Below, piece by piece: positions 10,766 to 23,000 of a stretch of 64,000 nucleotides of DNA. A program made the translations under genes and the position numbers. The notes under the pieces are model-generated. The model saw nothing but the letters and a program-made list of their open reading frames with translations, did not search any database and was not told the origin of the DNA. The stretch covers positions 33,860,268 through 33,924,267 of the forward strand of contig OU342639.1 in the NCBI GenBank assembly GCA_910589415.1, in the 5' to 3' direction. Position 1 is the stretch's first letter. Each line of letters opens with the position of its first letter. This DNA comes from Malachius bipustulatus (lineage: Eukaryota; Arthropoda; Insecta; Coleoptera; Melyridae).

Positions 10766-12588
10766 TCATTGTTTCCCTATGCCAAATAAATGATTTCTTA
10801 AAATATACACTGAACTTTTTAGAATTTTGATAACTATATTTTCATCTAAAGATTTTGATAATTTATATTGCTTTCTAAATTTTAAATATTTTTTCGAAAG
10901 TGTTCCTCTAGATCCAAAAAATAATCCTATTACATCAATTTGGTGGATATTAAATTTATCTCGATAATATGGGATAGTTGGCTCATAGATGTTACATTTT
11001 TCTGCATGAACTTTCTCAGGCTGGTCAAGATTATCTTCAAATTTAATAGTCGGATCTATAATTATGGCCTCCTTGTTCTTACGATTGATTGCAATTATAT
11101 CAATCCGTCTAATGCTATCAGCAGAAGAAACACCCAACACTTCTTCATGAACTTCGAAGTCCTTACTCCTAAATTCATCAGCAATAAGGCTTCTAATTTC
11201 GTTGTGTCTCTTTATTCGAGTTAATTCGCCGTGTTTACAGGAACCTAACACATGAGCAAGAGATTCAAACTCGTTGCAATGTCTACAATGGTTTGTGTTG
11301 GGTCCCCTTCCGGGTATTGCTCTGACTGCTGCCACATTACACGTCATTTTTATACAATCTCTCCATTCAGAACAGCTCAAACCATTATTTTTCCTATAGA
11401 TCCAACTATTAGCAGAAGGTACTTCATTGTATAAAATGACACCTTTTCCCTTTTGATTAAAATTACACCAGTTATCAAATTCTTTATCCCGCAAAATCTT
11501 TCTAATCGTTTTACTAACATTATGTTTTAATTGATTAATATTCAAATTACGCTCCTCAACATTTAAATTAAGTTTTAGTATGCAGTTTTTGATTTCTTCA
11601 TTGTAATCATTTTCCAAAAATTTGCATTTGTAATTTTGAAGAATTCTAAATTTGTTAATTTGTTGAATGAAAGCTTCCCAGCCAAAGTTGAAAATTTCAA
11701 GTCCCTTAACCGATTTAGAGGAATATAAAAAGCTATTTGGTGTATCACCAGGTATTTGTAAAATTTCTCTTACGCTACTTCTTGTGAACTTATCGAGACT
11801 TTCTAAAAATATTTTTGGTAATTTTAAAGTATTTGTGGTTTGAAATGGGTAAATAGTAATGGGCGTTAAATATTGGTTTAGTATGATAAGTTTTTGATCA
11901 CAATGAAGTAATAATGATTTTGTCAAAGTGTCTAAGCGATCAGAAAAATTTTTTAGGAACGAATTTTTGTCAAAAATTGGGCCATCACAATAAGAAACTC
12001 CTAAATATTTAATTTTATCATCAGGTCCAATAGAATTAATTGTCTGTAAAGAATTTGTTGTAAAATATCTTTGCTGTAAATTACCATTTTCCAAAACTAT
12101 TGCTGATGACTTTTTTGGATTAATTTTCAAACCAATTTCATTCATAAAATATTCAGTCATTAATAAAAGACTATTAGCGGAAGATTGACAATTTCCAATT
12201 AATAGGGTATCATCAGCGTAACCCATCACAGATATATTGCATTTATCATTTAAATTATATCCGAGTTTAGATGTTATGTTTTGTTCGGTGAGTTCGTTGA
12301 AAATATGATTGATGCAAAGATTAAAAATAATTGGTGAAAGAGGGGCTCCTTGAAGAACTGCTCTGTTAATTTCAAAAGATTTTGTTTTTTTAATACCAAG
12401 ATCAATGAACGATGTATTTTTTGTCTGCAAACCGATAATAATATTTTGTAATTTAGTAGGTATTCCAGATGAACGTAGAACTTTTATCAAACGGTTATGA
12501 CCTATCGAATCGTATGCCTTCTCTACGTCTAAAAATATCAATGATACGTCATCTTGATTTGTTTTTGCCTTTTTCAAAATTTTCTCCA
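10766..12588 (-). pseudogene. R2-like polyprotein, RT core to restriction-like endonuclease
   Basis: This long open frame holds RT motifs (FLDVEKAYDSIGHNRL, AVLQGAPLSPIIFNL, catalytic GYADDTLLIG, KIKYLGVSYCDG), a CCHC cluster near the C-terminus (CRHC...H...C) and the restriction-like endonuclease signature RRIDIIAINRKNKEAIIIDP, with D-x13-D spacing. R2-class elements use this nuclease to nick a specific target and prime reverse transcription. The frame is uninterrupted, so decay is slight, but the upstream half has been separated by an insert and carries frameshifts. No rDNA is seen nearby, so 28S targeting is not supported. Confidence 0.85.
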
Positions 12589-12593
12589 CAATG

Positions 12594-13179
12594 ATAATAA
12601 TAATAATAATAATCTTTATTAGCCCAACAGGAACACCCATTTACAGGACTACATACGAAAATAGATACAATATGGTATCTTGAAATAACAATTTCTTATA
12701 GTAACAAAAGAAACAAAATAAAACAAAAATTAACGCAATTATGAAGGATAACAATAAAGGTAAATAACAAACAAATAACCTAGTCAAAGTGCCATGCCAT
12801 GGAATCTGTCCAATGCAACCCGTTTGATAACACCCAAACTCGAGAAGTTCAAATCACAAAACTGACACACGCCATTGAAGTTCGAACACATAACACTTAT
12901 AGGTGATCTGGCAGATAAGTTAGTTCTAGCCAATTTCAGGTAGAACATATTACTACCCCTCAGGTTGGCCTGAGGAACAGCAAAATTTATGTCACTAAGA
13001 AGCGCAGGGCAGTCGATCCAGTTGTGAATCAATTTATAAAGAAAAACAATAGAATTAATTCTCCTTCTATCACACAAACTTGGCACATCAAATGCCTCCA
13101 GGAGCAAACCGTAGTCAATTCCTCTAGGAGGGTAAACACCATCTTGCCTAAATTTCAAGTATTTCAGGAATTTTCTTTG
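12594..13179 (-). mobile_element. 5'-truncated Jockey/CR1-type LINE inside the R2-like element
   Basis: AATG flanks both sides (12590-12593 and 13180-13183). On the minus strand the insert ends in an ATT repeat tail (+ strand 12594-12615, ATAATAATA). The host RT frame resumes in phase across the insert: CHINNAI before it, VEKILKKAK after. Only the LINE's C-terminal coding region is present (minus strand 13179-12784). Confidence 0.85.
12784..13179 (-). pseudogene. C-terminal fragment of a Jockey/CR1-type RT protein
   Basis: The frame includes RRINSIVFLYKLIHNWIDCP, ALLSDINFAVP, SPISVMCSNFN and LGVIKRVALDRF. This is the conserved tail after the RT thumb in Jockey/CR1-like elements and resembles the C-terminus of the LINE at 26600-27283. 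No catalytic domain remains. Confidence 0.75.
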
Positions 13180-14138
13180 AATGGCGTTATTAATATGACA
13201 TCCAGGCAAAAACATAAAACCCCTTTGATTTTCATTGATAGATATATAAGTTCTTAATTTCTTATCAATAACCTTTTCAATAATTCGCCTTAAAAGTGAA
13301 CATATTGATATTGGTCTCCAATTGTTTAAATCATCTGGACTACCAACTTTTGATATTAAAACAGTTCGTGCCATTTTAAATGATTGTGTTTGGAATGAAA
13401 CCAGTTTGAAGCATAATTGTCCCAATTTTTGCAATAATTGACCTTACTATGGTTCTTAATACAGCGCATAATAATTCTATCAGGACCTGGAGCCGTATCT
13501 ACTTTAATTAACTTAATAGCAGCATTAACATCATCTGTAGAAATTTCAGGTGTAAACGAGTTGTCAATATCATCCATATCTGTTTGTGAATTTCTCGTTT
13601 TGTATATGTCTCGACAATTATTATTGTTCGGTTTTTCGAATCTTGATTTAAAAAATTCATAAACTTCATTTAAATCGATCTTACATGATTTATTCTTTCC
13701 AGTATCCAAAACTTTTTTAACCGCTTTTCTTCTCTGGTTGTAAAAGTGATATTGTGTAACTTGATATTCATATTCCGCTTTGTTTTTCTCCCTTCACCTT
13801 TTAGAGGCTCTATGAGGATTAGTTGAATCTTTAAACCCTTCAATATTTCTTTTGAAACCATTTCTTTTCCTAGCTTCAAAATATTTCCTTGCAGGATGTT
13901 TAGGGCCAGGTAAATAATCTAAAGATTTTACAAGAAATGAACTAAACTCCTTAACTTCCTCTCCAAATTCTTGTTCGTCTTCGAAATTGTTATTAAATAT
14001 TCTTTCCCATTTTATCATCTCGTTATTAAATTTTGAATGTTTATCCGAATTTTCATTGATATTATTTGATTTATTAATATCAATATCACTAGAATCTTGA
14101 TTGATTAAACTTGTCTTCTTCTTTGTTTCATTTTTCAT
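13180..14138 (-). pseudogene. R2-like polyprotein, N-terminal half
   Basis: Overlapping minus-strand frames join as one protein with frameshifts. 14138-13794 is a charged region (YLPGPKHPARKYFEARKRNG). 13879-13356 holds KIDLNEVYEFFKSRFEKPN and KVDTAPGPDRI. 13434-13180 holds the first RT motifs (VLISKVGSPDDLNNWRPISI, NENQRGFM.LPGCHINNAI). At least two frameshifts, near 13800 and near 13430, disable it. The RT then continues at 12588 beyond the inserted LINE. Confidence 0.75.
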
Positions 14139-14176
14139 TTTTTTTAGTCAAGAGTGTTGCCACTAGGTGGCAGCAA

Positions 14177-14231
14177 ATCATCACAAATGTATTGCTGGTT
14201 GCAGATCATCACAAATGTATTGCTGGTTGCC
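14177..14231. repeat. 28-bp tandem duplication
   Basis: ATCATCACAAATGTATTGCT plus GGTTGCAG is present twice in direct succession. The rest of 14232-14866 shows no recognisable gene or repeat. Confidence 0.7.
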
Positions 14232-14866
14232 TGGAACACCGGTCAAAGATAAACAAAAACAATGATATGATAGATTCTGTGGATAGGGACCATGATACTA
14301 GACAATAGGCGCTTTTTCTTCTGGCAGCAGTTTCAAACCACGTCTTGTTTTGAGACATTTTTGAGCAATGGACTTCCATGGAGGAGTAAATTTAAATTTT
14401 CTTATTAGAGACATTTTATCAGAATGAGTCGCTTGACGTTTTTCACTAATGTCACGTCATTTCAAAGCTGCGGGGCCCTTTGTCGCCAAAACAAAATCTG
14501 GTGACTTTTAGTGGTGTGTAAATGATACTTTGTAGGTTAGGTACTCCTCTTAGTTTGAAGATGAAGAAAGAAGTATAGCTACTGAGCAAGCAAGGCAGCT
14601 AGTGATCATTTAATTTAATTTATTTGCTTAGACTCGTGCAAACCCATTTCAAATACAGGCAGGAGTGCTTACTGGGTGAGGAACATAAAAAATTAAACCC
14701 TGCAAACTAACACAACCCAAGAGATATAAAACCAGAACAACAGAAGTAGTGTACCTACGTAATGTTGCTGCTTCTCTGTCGTATTGCATTTATTGAAGTT
14801 ATTTAAAAATGTGAAACATGAAAATGTTTTTGTAGTAACACGAACGATTTGCGTTTCGCACCACAG

Positions 14867-15026
14867 GTCTGCGTGCGGCGCCGGTGAATCTGTCGAGTCA
14901 CGACGCGATGGTCGACCTGCCTGCAGCAGTCGTCCGTCTTCGAGGGGCCGTTCGAGCAGCCAGATGTACAAGAAATACCGGCATCTCTTCTTGGAGGAAG
15001 AGGGCGAAATCGTCAACTCTGACAAG
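14867..15026 (+). pseudogene. Candidate exon of an unidentified gene
   Basis: A GC-rich 160-base island lies between an acceptor (CCACAG ending 14866) and a strong donor (GTGAGC from 15027) in AT-rich DNA. One frame is open throughout and contains SSSQMYKKYRHLFLEEEGEI. The family is not recognised. It does not match the discs large exons that follow or the uif-like exons before it, so it may be a fragment of a fourth gene. Whether it is functional cannot be judged. Confidence 0.4.
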
Positions 15027-15062
15027 GTGAGCGAGAACTGGGAAAACGGGAACAAAAGGCCG

Positions 15063-15720
15063 ATTTATTTATTTATTTATTTTATTTTGTTCAAAAATCA
15101 ACGGGCAAGAGCTCTCCATTTACATTAAAAAGAACATAAATATCAAACAGAGAAAATATACATACACATATGTACCTATATAAATACAGGGTGTTGATTT
15201 TCAAAGCGGGCCATAGGGGAAATTAGCATAGGCATTATACACGTTGCTTTGCTTATTAACGTTATTTTCTAATATTTTAGGCCAACCCTAGTTTCAGTTT
15301 CCACTCAAGCTCTATGCGCAATAATTTTAACTTCATTTTGATACCAAAACCATTTCTGTCAGTTTAAACGGCGAGCAGGACTCCTTAAAAATAACTTTGG
15401 CAATGCTAATTCCCTATGGCCCGCTTTGAAAGTCAACACCCTGTATAATCCACAAATTTGCAAAACTCACACATTCAGTTAACAAGATGGACATAAAATA
15501 AACTAGTGGTATCTATTAATTAACTAAGTTTTTTAGTTCATTTTTAAACCGAGAGAGGTTGTTAATGTAAGAAATTGCAGAGGGAACGACAATCTTGTTC
15601 CACTTCCTGCGGAGACGAGGAACAAACGGTCCCGTAATAAATATAATTTCTTTCAGAGTTTGTCTCTGCTGAGTTTACACTGTTTGCAGTGTAACTGTCT
15701 TGAAAAACACTTGCTTCCAG
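15063..15720 (-). mobile_element. LINE 3' fragment, minus strand
   Basis: A (TTTA)n tract at 15063-15085 is the poly-tail of a minus-strand LINE. The untranslated-type sequence GGGCAAGAGCTCTCCATTTA follows. At 15540-15720 the decayed C-terminal coding region resembles 31440-31640. A CAGGGTG element at 15187-15443 interrupts it. Confidence 0.6.
15187..15443. mobile_element. TA-flanked CAGGGTG MITE, 257 bp
   Basis: The ends CAGGGTGTTGATTTTCAAAG and CTTTGAAAGTCAACACCCTG are inverted copies continuing into GCGGGCCATAGGG / CCCTATGGCCCGC, with one mismatch. TA occurs on both sides (15185-15186, 15444-15445). There is no coding sequence. TA target and CAGG termini point to the Tc1/mariner superfamily. 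Confidence 0.8.
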
Positions 15721-15772
15721 TACTCGGTTCTAGTAACTCGCGCCAGTTACTGGCATCGGTTAAAGTCGCCCT

Positions 15773-15980
15773 AAATAGGAAAAGCAATAATTGACATATA
15801 AATTGAAACTGATTTGACATAAAAGGAAATTGATTGATAGATCAGTGACTAGTTACTTGAAAATAAGAGAAAATCATTTGACAGAAGAGAAAAACCAAAA
15901 GAGAAAGACCGTAACTCTCATTACTTGAACAGATCGTTCACCTAACAGAGCAGTCTCTCTGAGTATGTGCTGCGATTAGT
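15773..15980. repeat. About 205-bp dispersed repeat, copy 2
   Basis: Near-identical to 3520-3722 with a few single-base differences. Flanks on both sides are unrelated to those of copy 1. Confidence 0.75.
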
Positions 15981-16344
15981 ATGGATGGATTAATTAAGGC
16001 AGTCCTTCGCAAGATCATTTGATCGGCATGCATGTGTTTGTTGAATTGATTTTTATGTTTTCTTGAAGCCTTCAGTCAATACATATTAATGAATTTAAGT
16101 CGCTTAGTTTTGAAGTCATAGACTGATGGAGACCTTTTTGACGTCACAGCTGGAGAACCTTTCCAAACCAACAAATTAAGTGAGGTAATGGTTCTGTTTT
16201 TAAATGTAGTCAATTAAATAACAATCAATAATCAATTTCATATACTTTTTTTTACAGTCTATTGAGATTAATGCATAAAGAGTGAATGAGCAGGTCAATG
16301 AGTATAAAGCACATAAAGTGCAATAATTATTACTAGCCTTCAAG

Positions 16345-16860
16345 TGATTCGATTGAAATGATTCGATTTAAATGAACGAATCAAATGATTAGATTCAAAT
16401 GAACGAATCAAATGATTCGATTCAAGTGAACGAATCAAATGAACGAATCAAATGATTCGATTCAAATGAACGAATCAAATGATTCGATTCAAATGAACGA
16501 ATCAAATGATTCGATTCAAATGAACGAATCAAATGATTCGATTCAAATGAACGAATCAAATGATTCGATTCAAATGAACGAATCAAATGATTCGATTCAA
16601 ATGAACGAATCAAATGATTCGATTCAAATGAACGAATCAAATGATTCGATTCAAGTTATTCGATTGAAATGAACGATTCAAGAGATTCGATTCAAATGAA
16701 CGAATCAAATGATTCGATTCAAATGAACGAATCAAATGATTCGATTCAAATGAACGAATCAAATGATTCGATTCAAGTGAACGAATCAAATGATTCGATT
16801 CAAATGATTCGATTCAAATGAACGAATCAAATGAACGAATCAAATGATTTAATTCGTTAC
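16345..16860. repeat. 27-bp minisatellite built from GATTCGATTC/GAATCAAATG
   Basis: The core unit is CGAATCAAATGATTCGATTC followed by AAATGAA, 27 bases, repeated nearly perfectly through about 16441-16650 and then with shorter or rearranged units to 16860. The unit contains the self-complementary motif GAATCaaatGATTC. Because 27 is a multiple of three, open frames arise on both strands (MNESNDSIQ repeats on plus, SFESNHLIR on minus); these are by-products of the repeat. Confidence 0.9.
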
Positions 16861-17822
16861 GATTTTTCTATTGATTCGATTCGTTCGTCTCGTAACCTCG
16901 TAATAACGGTTATTATGATGATAACTGTCACGGCCAATTTGGTTTTTTAATATTTTATAACGAGATCTACCTCTCTTTTGATCATTATTCCTTATTGCTC
17001 TGTTTATTAGGACATAATCAATGATAGCCTTTCATCTCAACTTGGACTAATGTTTTCCTTGTCCTTTTATCTTCATCAACCTTCTATTTGACCCATTTGT
17101 CTGGAACTATTTGAGCATTATATTACCACACTTTTGAAACTTCTTTTTTTCTGGATATAACTTACTTTTCTTCTTTCCTGTTAATGTCTTGAACAATTTT
17201 TATTAACCTTTTTTTGATTTCTTTTAATTTTATCTTTACCACTTTTTTTCTTTAACCACAGTAGAAGTTCTCCTGTACTGTTAACTTCCCGTAATGCTGA
17301 TTCTTTATCTGTCTGATACATGAAATCGTAAAGAAAAGTCACCTTCCTTGGTGCTTATTGTGACATTTCTCCAGTCGTTTAAAGTTTTTATGTCACTGTG
17401 AACATTCTGAGACTTGCATTTTTCAAACGAATAGCGCAGCGATTTTATTGCATTAAAGTTTAGAGAACATTAGACACGTACTTTTACGCTGTACGTAAGT
17501 AGGTGAATTGTGTCATGTGTTTTTTTTTCTGTTTTATTTGCCAGTTAGCTACTTTTAATTTGTGTTCTTGTCCCATATCATTAACTAATAACATAAATAA
17601 CATTAACATAAATAACTAAAATAATTAATTAATTAATTTTTCAAAAAATGATTTTCTGACTCAATTAAAGGCGCCCTCTCGGAATTACGCACTCCTCTCA
17701 TGACTCATCGTTCTTCTTTACAGGTAACGAAGTAAACGTACTCTCTTGCACGAGCCCGTACAGAAAATGCAAATTAATTACACCAGACCGGTCATTTTTA
17801 TGGGTTTTTTTTACTGTTTTAG
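16861..17822. other. Non-coding stretch before the discs large exon
   Basis: AT-rich, with no recognisable repeat or exon apart from the acceptor TTTTAG at 17817-17822. The exon that should precede GKHCILDV in a discs large gene was searched for and not found. Confidence 0.5.
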
Positions 17823-17932
17823 GGGAAGCATTGTATATTAGACGTGAGCGGGAATGCCATCAAGAGGCTGCAGGTTGCTCAACTGTATCCCACTGCGATT
17901 TTCATCAAACCGAAATCTGTAGAATCGATAAT
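17823..17932 (+). pseudogene. dlg1: discs large 1 copy: guanylate-kinase exon (GKHCILDV)
   Basis: The exon encodes [20 protein letters not shown], then [17 protein letters not shown], the conserved core of the guanylate-kinase-like domain of Discs large. Dlg is a MAGUK scaffold at septate junctions and synapses. This exon is intact. The acceptor TTTTAG precedes it, and the donor GTAGGT at 17933 leaves phase 2, matching the next exon at 27711. The upstream part of the gene (L27, PDZ1-3, SH3, first part of the kinase-like domain) is absent from the window. Given the damage in the two exons downstream, the whole copy is called a pseudogene. Confidence 0.8.
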
Positions 17933-19290
17933 GTAGGTGGCTTGAATAATTTTTCATTCTTTTTTTTTTTTTTGTCTTAGAAGTGTTGGAAAACTAACAG
18001 TTTTCTCTTAAATTAATTCTCTCGGTTTGATTTTATTTTTTTGATGAATAATTGGGTGAATGGGGGCATGTTTCGGTCTATGGGAGAGATTTTTACAATT
18101 CAAGTTCCTCAAATTTTGCTTGAGAACTTGGAATCAGTCTCTGCTGGAATTTTCTGGGAAGTAGCGTGGGTTATAAGTCTTTTATTTTAAATTATAATAA
18201 AGAAATTTTTTGTAAAGCAATGTGACAAAAGGGTGTCTTCTGCAAGGGCGATTTTTGCCCTTTATTGTCGTTTTTTGTGCAGTTTTGTTTGTACCTATAC
18301 CTTTTTTTTAAGCCTCATTATAAAATGAGGTTTAAATCACATTTAGGTATCTATTTTATCCTTAAAACGACTTGGAATAAGAAAGAAGAAACTTTGACAA
18401 TCAAAAACTACCACCGAAATCCTTTATAATATCCTAATTTTTTTTCTCCGCTTGCTTTCCTCCAAAAGGGTGAACTATGCTAGAACTTTTTTGCAAAGAG
18501 TTTTCTGTATTTTTTTTCTAAATTCATAATTTAGTGGAAGCACCGTTTTATTTGAAATTGTTTTTGTTTCTTGAAAGATCCGCAAAAAGCTAAAACTTTT
18601 CCACTAGAAATAGTAAAATTAGGGGACTTACTGATGTATTTTTTTTTTTAATAACTTTTAACTTGTAACTTACAAACTGTTTTCCAAAATAAAGCAAAAT
18701 CTAACCTACCTACCTATAATAGAGCTCTGAATCTTTCAATGTTTTACCTAATAATTTATTATCAATCAATCACTATAAATAATTTGAATTAAATAACATA
18801 CAATTTTGTGTTGTCTACACAACCATCAAACTTCCTTGCATCTTTCTCCAGGAAATTTTCTCCAATTTCCGTTCAATTGTCTCACCAGCTCTTGTTGTAT
18901 AGCTTCTAATTTTCTATATAATTTCCACTTAATTATAATTATGTCTTCTTTTCAACTCTCGTAGTATAATCTTCTTTATTATTTAACGAAATTCTTCTTT
19001 TTTATTTATTGAAACTTTACTTCTTCTCTTCTTTTATAACAGCAACAGCTAACATCTCCTTTTCCGCTTCAAGTTTCCTGAAGAATTCCTTTTCCCAATA
19101 TGATTTTACGTCTTCTTCTATTTTTTACACTGGTCAAGATTCTTTCACCTGCTCCTTTAATTTCAATCTTTCCTTTTCGTTGCTTATATTGTTTATTCCT
19201 TGGTTTTATAAGATCTCCTTTCTCCTCTATTTTCCTGCTCCTTTTTGCTCTTGCAAAATAATTATTTCTTTCGTCCTTTTACTTTTTTCT
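17933..19290. other. First intron of the dlg1 copy, proximal part
   Basis: AT-rich intron with poly-T runs and no recognisable coding sequence. A GTGTCTTCT...GGGCGATTTTT motif near 18232 recurs in the uif-like intron near 8232, hinting at a shared dispersed element. Confidence 0.4.
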
Positions 19291-19295
19291 AGACA

Positions 19296-19863
19296 TGTTA
19301 ACTCCGCGTCAAAGAGCAACACGAAATATTAACGACGCGATTCGATCCTGAAAGGGGCTAAATTAATGCGGCTCGATGCCGCGATGGTAATGACAAATCG
19401 CCACGGTGACAGGATCAAAATTTAGGGAAGGACCAGGCTATAATTGCCAATGATTGACAGGAACACAATTAATTAATAATTATCGAAATTACTGACCTTG
19501 TGTCTTGTCCGACTAAAGGGGCACTTGTTTTAATTTGCGAGATGTTGTAACTATTATTATTGTTCACTCTGCTTCACTATGTAGGTACCCACGATTGTTC
19601 CACTACTTTATACCGCTTCCTTATTTAATTAAAGAACTAGGTATCCCGTTCTCGTAACACCAGCATCGACGAGTCTGGTACGAACGGCACTCTTGGTCGA
19701 GCTCTCTCCTCTCTCGATGTTAAACCTCGACTCTTCTCTCTATGTGTGGTCCTGTCCGGTCAGGTGTCCTTTTCCTTCGTCCCAATGTGTAAAGGGATAG
19801 GAAGGGGTAGGAAACGGTGGTGTCTTAGAGAATACGAATCGATTATTCACCAAGGACGTAACA
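19296..19863 (-). repeat. 3' LTR of the Pao element
   Basis: Starts TGTTAACTCCGCGTC and ends CAAGGACGTAACA. Same length and sequence as 25421-25988. The purine-rich GGTGGGCGGTA on the minus strand directly precedes it (polypurine-like tract at 19864-19874). Confidence 0.93.
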
Positions 19864-20006
19864 TACCGCCCACCAAAATTACCGGAGGAATTTTCCGCTA
19901 TCAGAAAATTGAACCAAAAGCGAAACTAACGAAAACGAAACTAACGACAATAACAAAAACGAAACGAAACGAAACGACAAGTCAGGGACGAAATTCCCTG
20001 AGTCCG

Positions 20007-23000
20007 TTACTGGTTAGGTAACGGGCAAAGTTTGACCAGAGGTCGTTTACAAAGACCTCTGGTCGTACGAACCGAGGCAACCCTGGCGACACCATCCGCA
20101 CCAGGGTGCAGAGAAACAATTCTTCCTAGAGCTGCTAGGAAAGTCTCTGACGATAAATCAGAAGCGATCTCGAGATGAATCGCGCGAGTCGCGAAACATA
20201 CGAACAAACATAAATAGGCTTTAGAAGTTTTGACCCCCTATACCTCGACAAGACAATAGGAAAGGGTCCCCCATAATCGACCCCGACACAACTAAAAGGC
20301 TTCAATTGGGAGACACGAGCGACAGGTAAATTCCCCATGGGAGGCTCCAACGAGAGGGGACGAGTGCGAAAGCAACGATTGCATTTCGACAAATAACTAC
20401 GAATGACCCTACGAGCAGACAGGATCCAAAAATTTTGTTGAAGGAGATAATGAGTAGTGTTCACTCCTGGGTGCAAATTACCTCGATGTATCTGATCAAT
20501 CAAAAGTTCAACCAACCTATGCCTTCCTGGCAACAATGCGGGATATTTAGCGTCGAATGCTAAACCCGAATGCAACAGTCGACCCCCGACTCGCAAAATA
20601 CCGAAATCATCAATAAAGGGCGACAATGACTGCAAGTACTTGGCACATGGTTTACCAGAGCGAATTTTCTCCAATTCCGAAGAGAAGACCGAAGATTGAA
20701 CAATTCTAACAATGTGCATGAGAGCAGCATGCAACTCAGAGACACTCAATGCACCAGTGGTCCTATTGACAGCACGACAATTGTTAGTGAAACGAAAACA
20801 ACGAGCGATAATACCCTGAATTTTCCTCAAAGAGGAAAATCTTTTCAACAAAACATCGACATCCGAAATCTCTATCGTAGCGAACAAAACAATATTCCTT
20901 TTCTCCAGTTCAACAACAGAAGTGGGAGCAATGGGAAAGAGTGCTGGCCAAGATTCCAGCGGCAATCTGAGGAATTCAGGCCCCGCCCACCATGCGGAAG
21001 CCCCGACTAACTCCTCTGGTAACAAGCCCCGAGACGCGACGTCCGCTGGGTTGTCACCTGAACGTACATGATTCCAACAATCCGGAGGAATTCGATCCTG
21101 AATGTGGACGACACGATTCGAAACAAAAGTCTTCCACCGATGTGGAGACGACTTGATCCAGGATAGAGCGACCGAAGAGTCACTCCAAGCGAAAACCTTA
21201 TCAACAACAATGGATTGAGGACCTTGTTCAAGGACGAACGAAACGAGATCTGAAAGTAAGACTGCGGCACACAATTCCAGCCGTGGAACGGAGAGTGGTT
21301 TGAGCGGAGCAACACGAGACTTGGCAGTAACGAAACGAACCTGCACATTGCCATCGGCGTCCTCGAAACGATAATACACCACACCCGCATAACCTGCAGT
21401 CGACGCATCACAAAATGCGTGCAGTTGACACGACACGAAAGATCCTTCGGGAACCAAGCACCTAGGGATTGTCAACTTGGATAAAACATGAAGAGTGGAC
21501 TTATATCGATTCCACTTTTCGACAACATCAGCTGGTGGATCTTCATCCCAATCCAGCCCGAGATACCACAAATGTTGAATGACTCGTTTTGCCATAAAGG
21601 TCAATGGGCACAAGAAACCCAACGGGTCATAGATCTTAGCGACTTCTGAGAGAATGCTTCTCTTAGTACAAGGTGAATCTATGGACTTAACCATGAACGA
21701 AAACGAATCAGTAGCCGATTGCCACTGAAGGCCAAGAATTTTCACCGAAAAGTCCGATTCCGAATCAAAGTTGGATGACTGCTGTTGACAATGTTCAACC
21801 GGCAGATCCTGAAGCAATTGTGGATTGTTAGCAGACCATTTCCGCAACTCAAATTGTCCCAATTGCAATAGCGAAATGAGCTGATTTCTCAACTCCAAGG
21901 TTTCCTCGATTTGATTTGCCCCAATGGCAAAATCATCGACATAAAGCCCGAGACGAATGGCTTTCGAAGCGAGAGGAAACTTCTCAGAATTTTCTTGAGC
22001 TAATTGTAACAAGCACCTAATGGCCAAATATGGCGAGGACGAAACACCATAAGTTACAGTGTTCAATTTGTAACTTCGAATAGGATCCTTTTCTGAAAAA
22101 CGCCAACGAATTAATTGATACTGTCGATGTGAATCTCCAACTAAAATTTGCCGATACATCTGCCTAATGTCACAAGTGAACACGAATTTGTTCTCTCGAA
22201 AACGAAGCAAAACACTAGTGATGTCATTTTGCAACTTCGGACCAATCAACAAGGTATCATTTAACGAAAGATTGTTCGATGCTTTGGCCGAGGCGTCGAA
22301 CACGACACGAATTTTCGACGATACTGGGGCGAGCGAAGACACATCAGAAGACATCGAAACACCAGGGTCTTTAAAAACGCAATGATGCGGAATGTAATAA
22401 GAGTTTGCAGATTCCGACTCCAATGGCACCAACGACATGTGCCCAGCCTCCAAATAATCTTTCATAAACTCTACATACATGTCTCTAATGTGAGGCAACC
22501 TCGACAATCGTCTCTCCAAAGCGAGCAAACGACGATCTGCGACATTCAACGAATCATTAAAGATAGGCAACTCTTTGCTATCCTTAAATGGCAACAATAC
22601 CCCAAAACGACCTGATTCTTCTCGATAATGAGACTCAACGAACAACGACTCAGCCTCTTGTTCCTCATTAGAGCAAACCTCAACTGAAGGCACCTCCTCA
22701 ACTCTCCAAAATGCCTTAAGAGTCTCTTCAAGGGTCGAATCTACCGACGCAAAACAAGCTTGAACCTCGCCCGCAACCTTCGACGAAATGGTTCCCAAAA
22801 GAACCCAACCAAACGTCGTGTTCATTGCGGCTGGACAGTTATCACTGCCCGACAAATAACCACCATGAACAATATTGGGAAAGATGTCAGCTCCTAGCAA
22901 AACATCGACAGAACCAGGCGTGTACCAATTAGGATCCGCTAACTTCAAATTATCAAGCGCCTTCGATGGCGAAATGTCAACACTGGGAAGTTTTCCACAA

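Larger units (their letters stand above)
10577..14150 (-). mobile_element. R2-like non-LTR retrotransposon, interrupted by another LINE
   Basis: Minus-strand coding runs from about 14140 down to 10766, with a (TA)n tract just beyond the presumed 3' end at 10577. It carries a basic N-terminal region, reverse transcriptase, a C-terminal zinc cluster and a restriction-like endonuclease, the order typical of the R2/NeSL-type group. A 586-bp insert (12594-13179) splits the RT. Confidence 0.8.

Noticed and set aside
16422..16672. Open frames on both strands through the 27-bp minisatellite
   Set aside because: The unit length is divisible by three and has no stops, so openness is automatic; no non-repeat coding flank or splice signal.
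16345..16860. CRISPR-like regular repeat
   Set aside because: Units are contiguous without unique spacers, and the context is eukaryotic.
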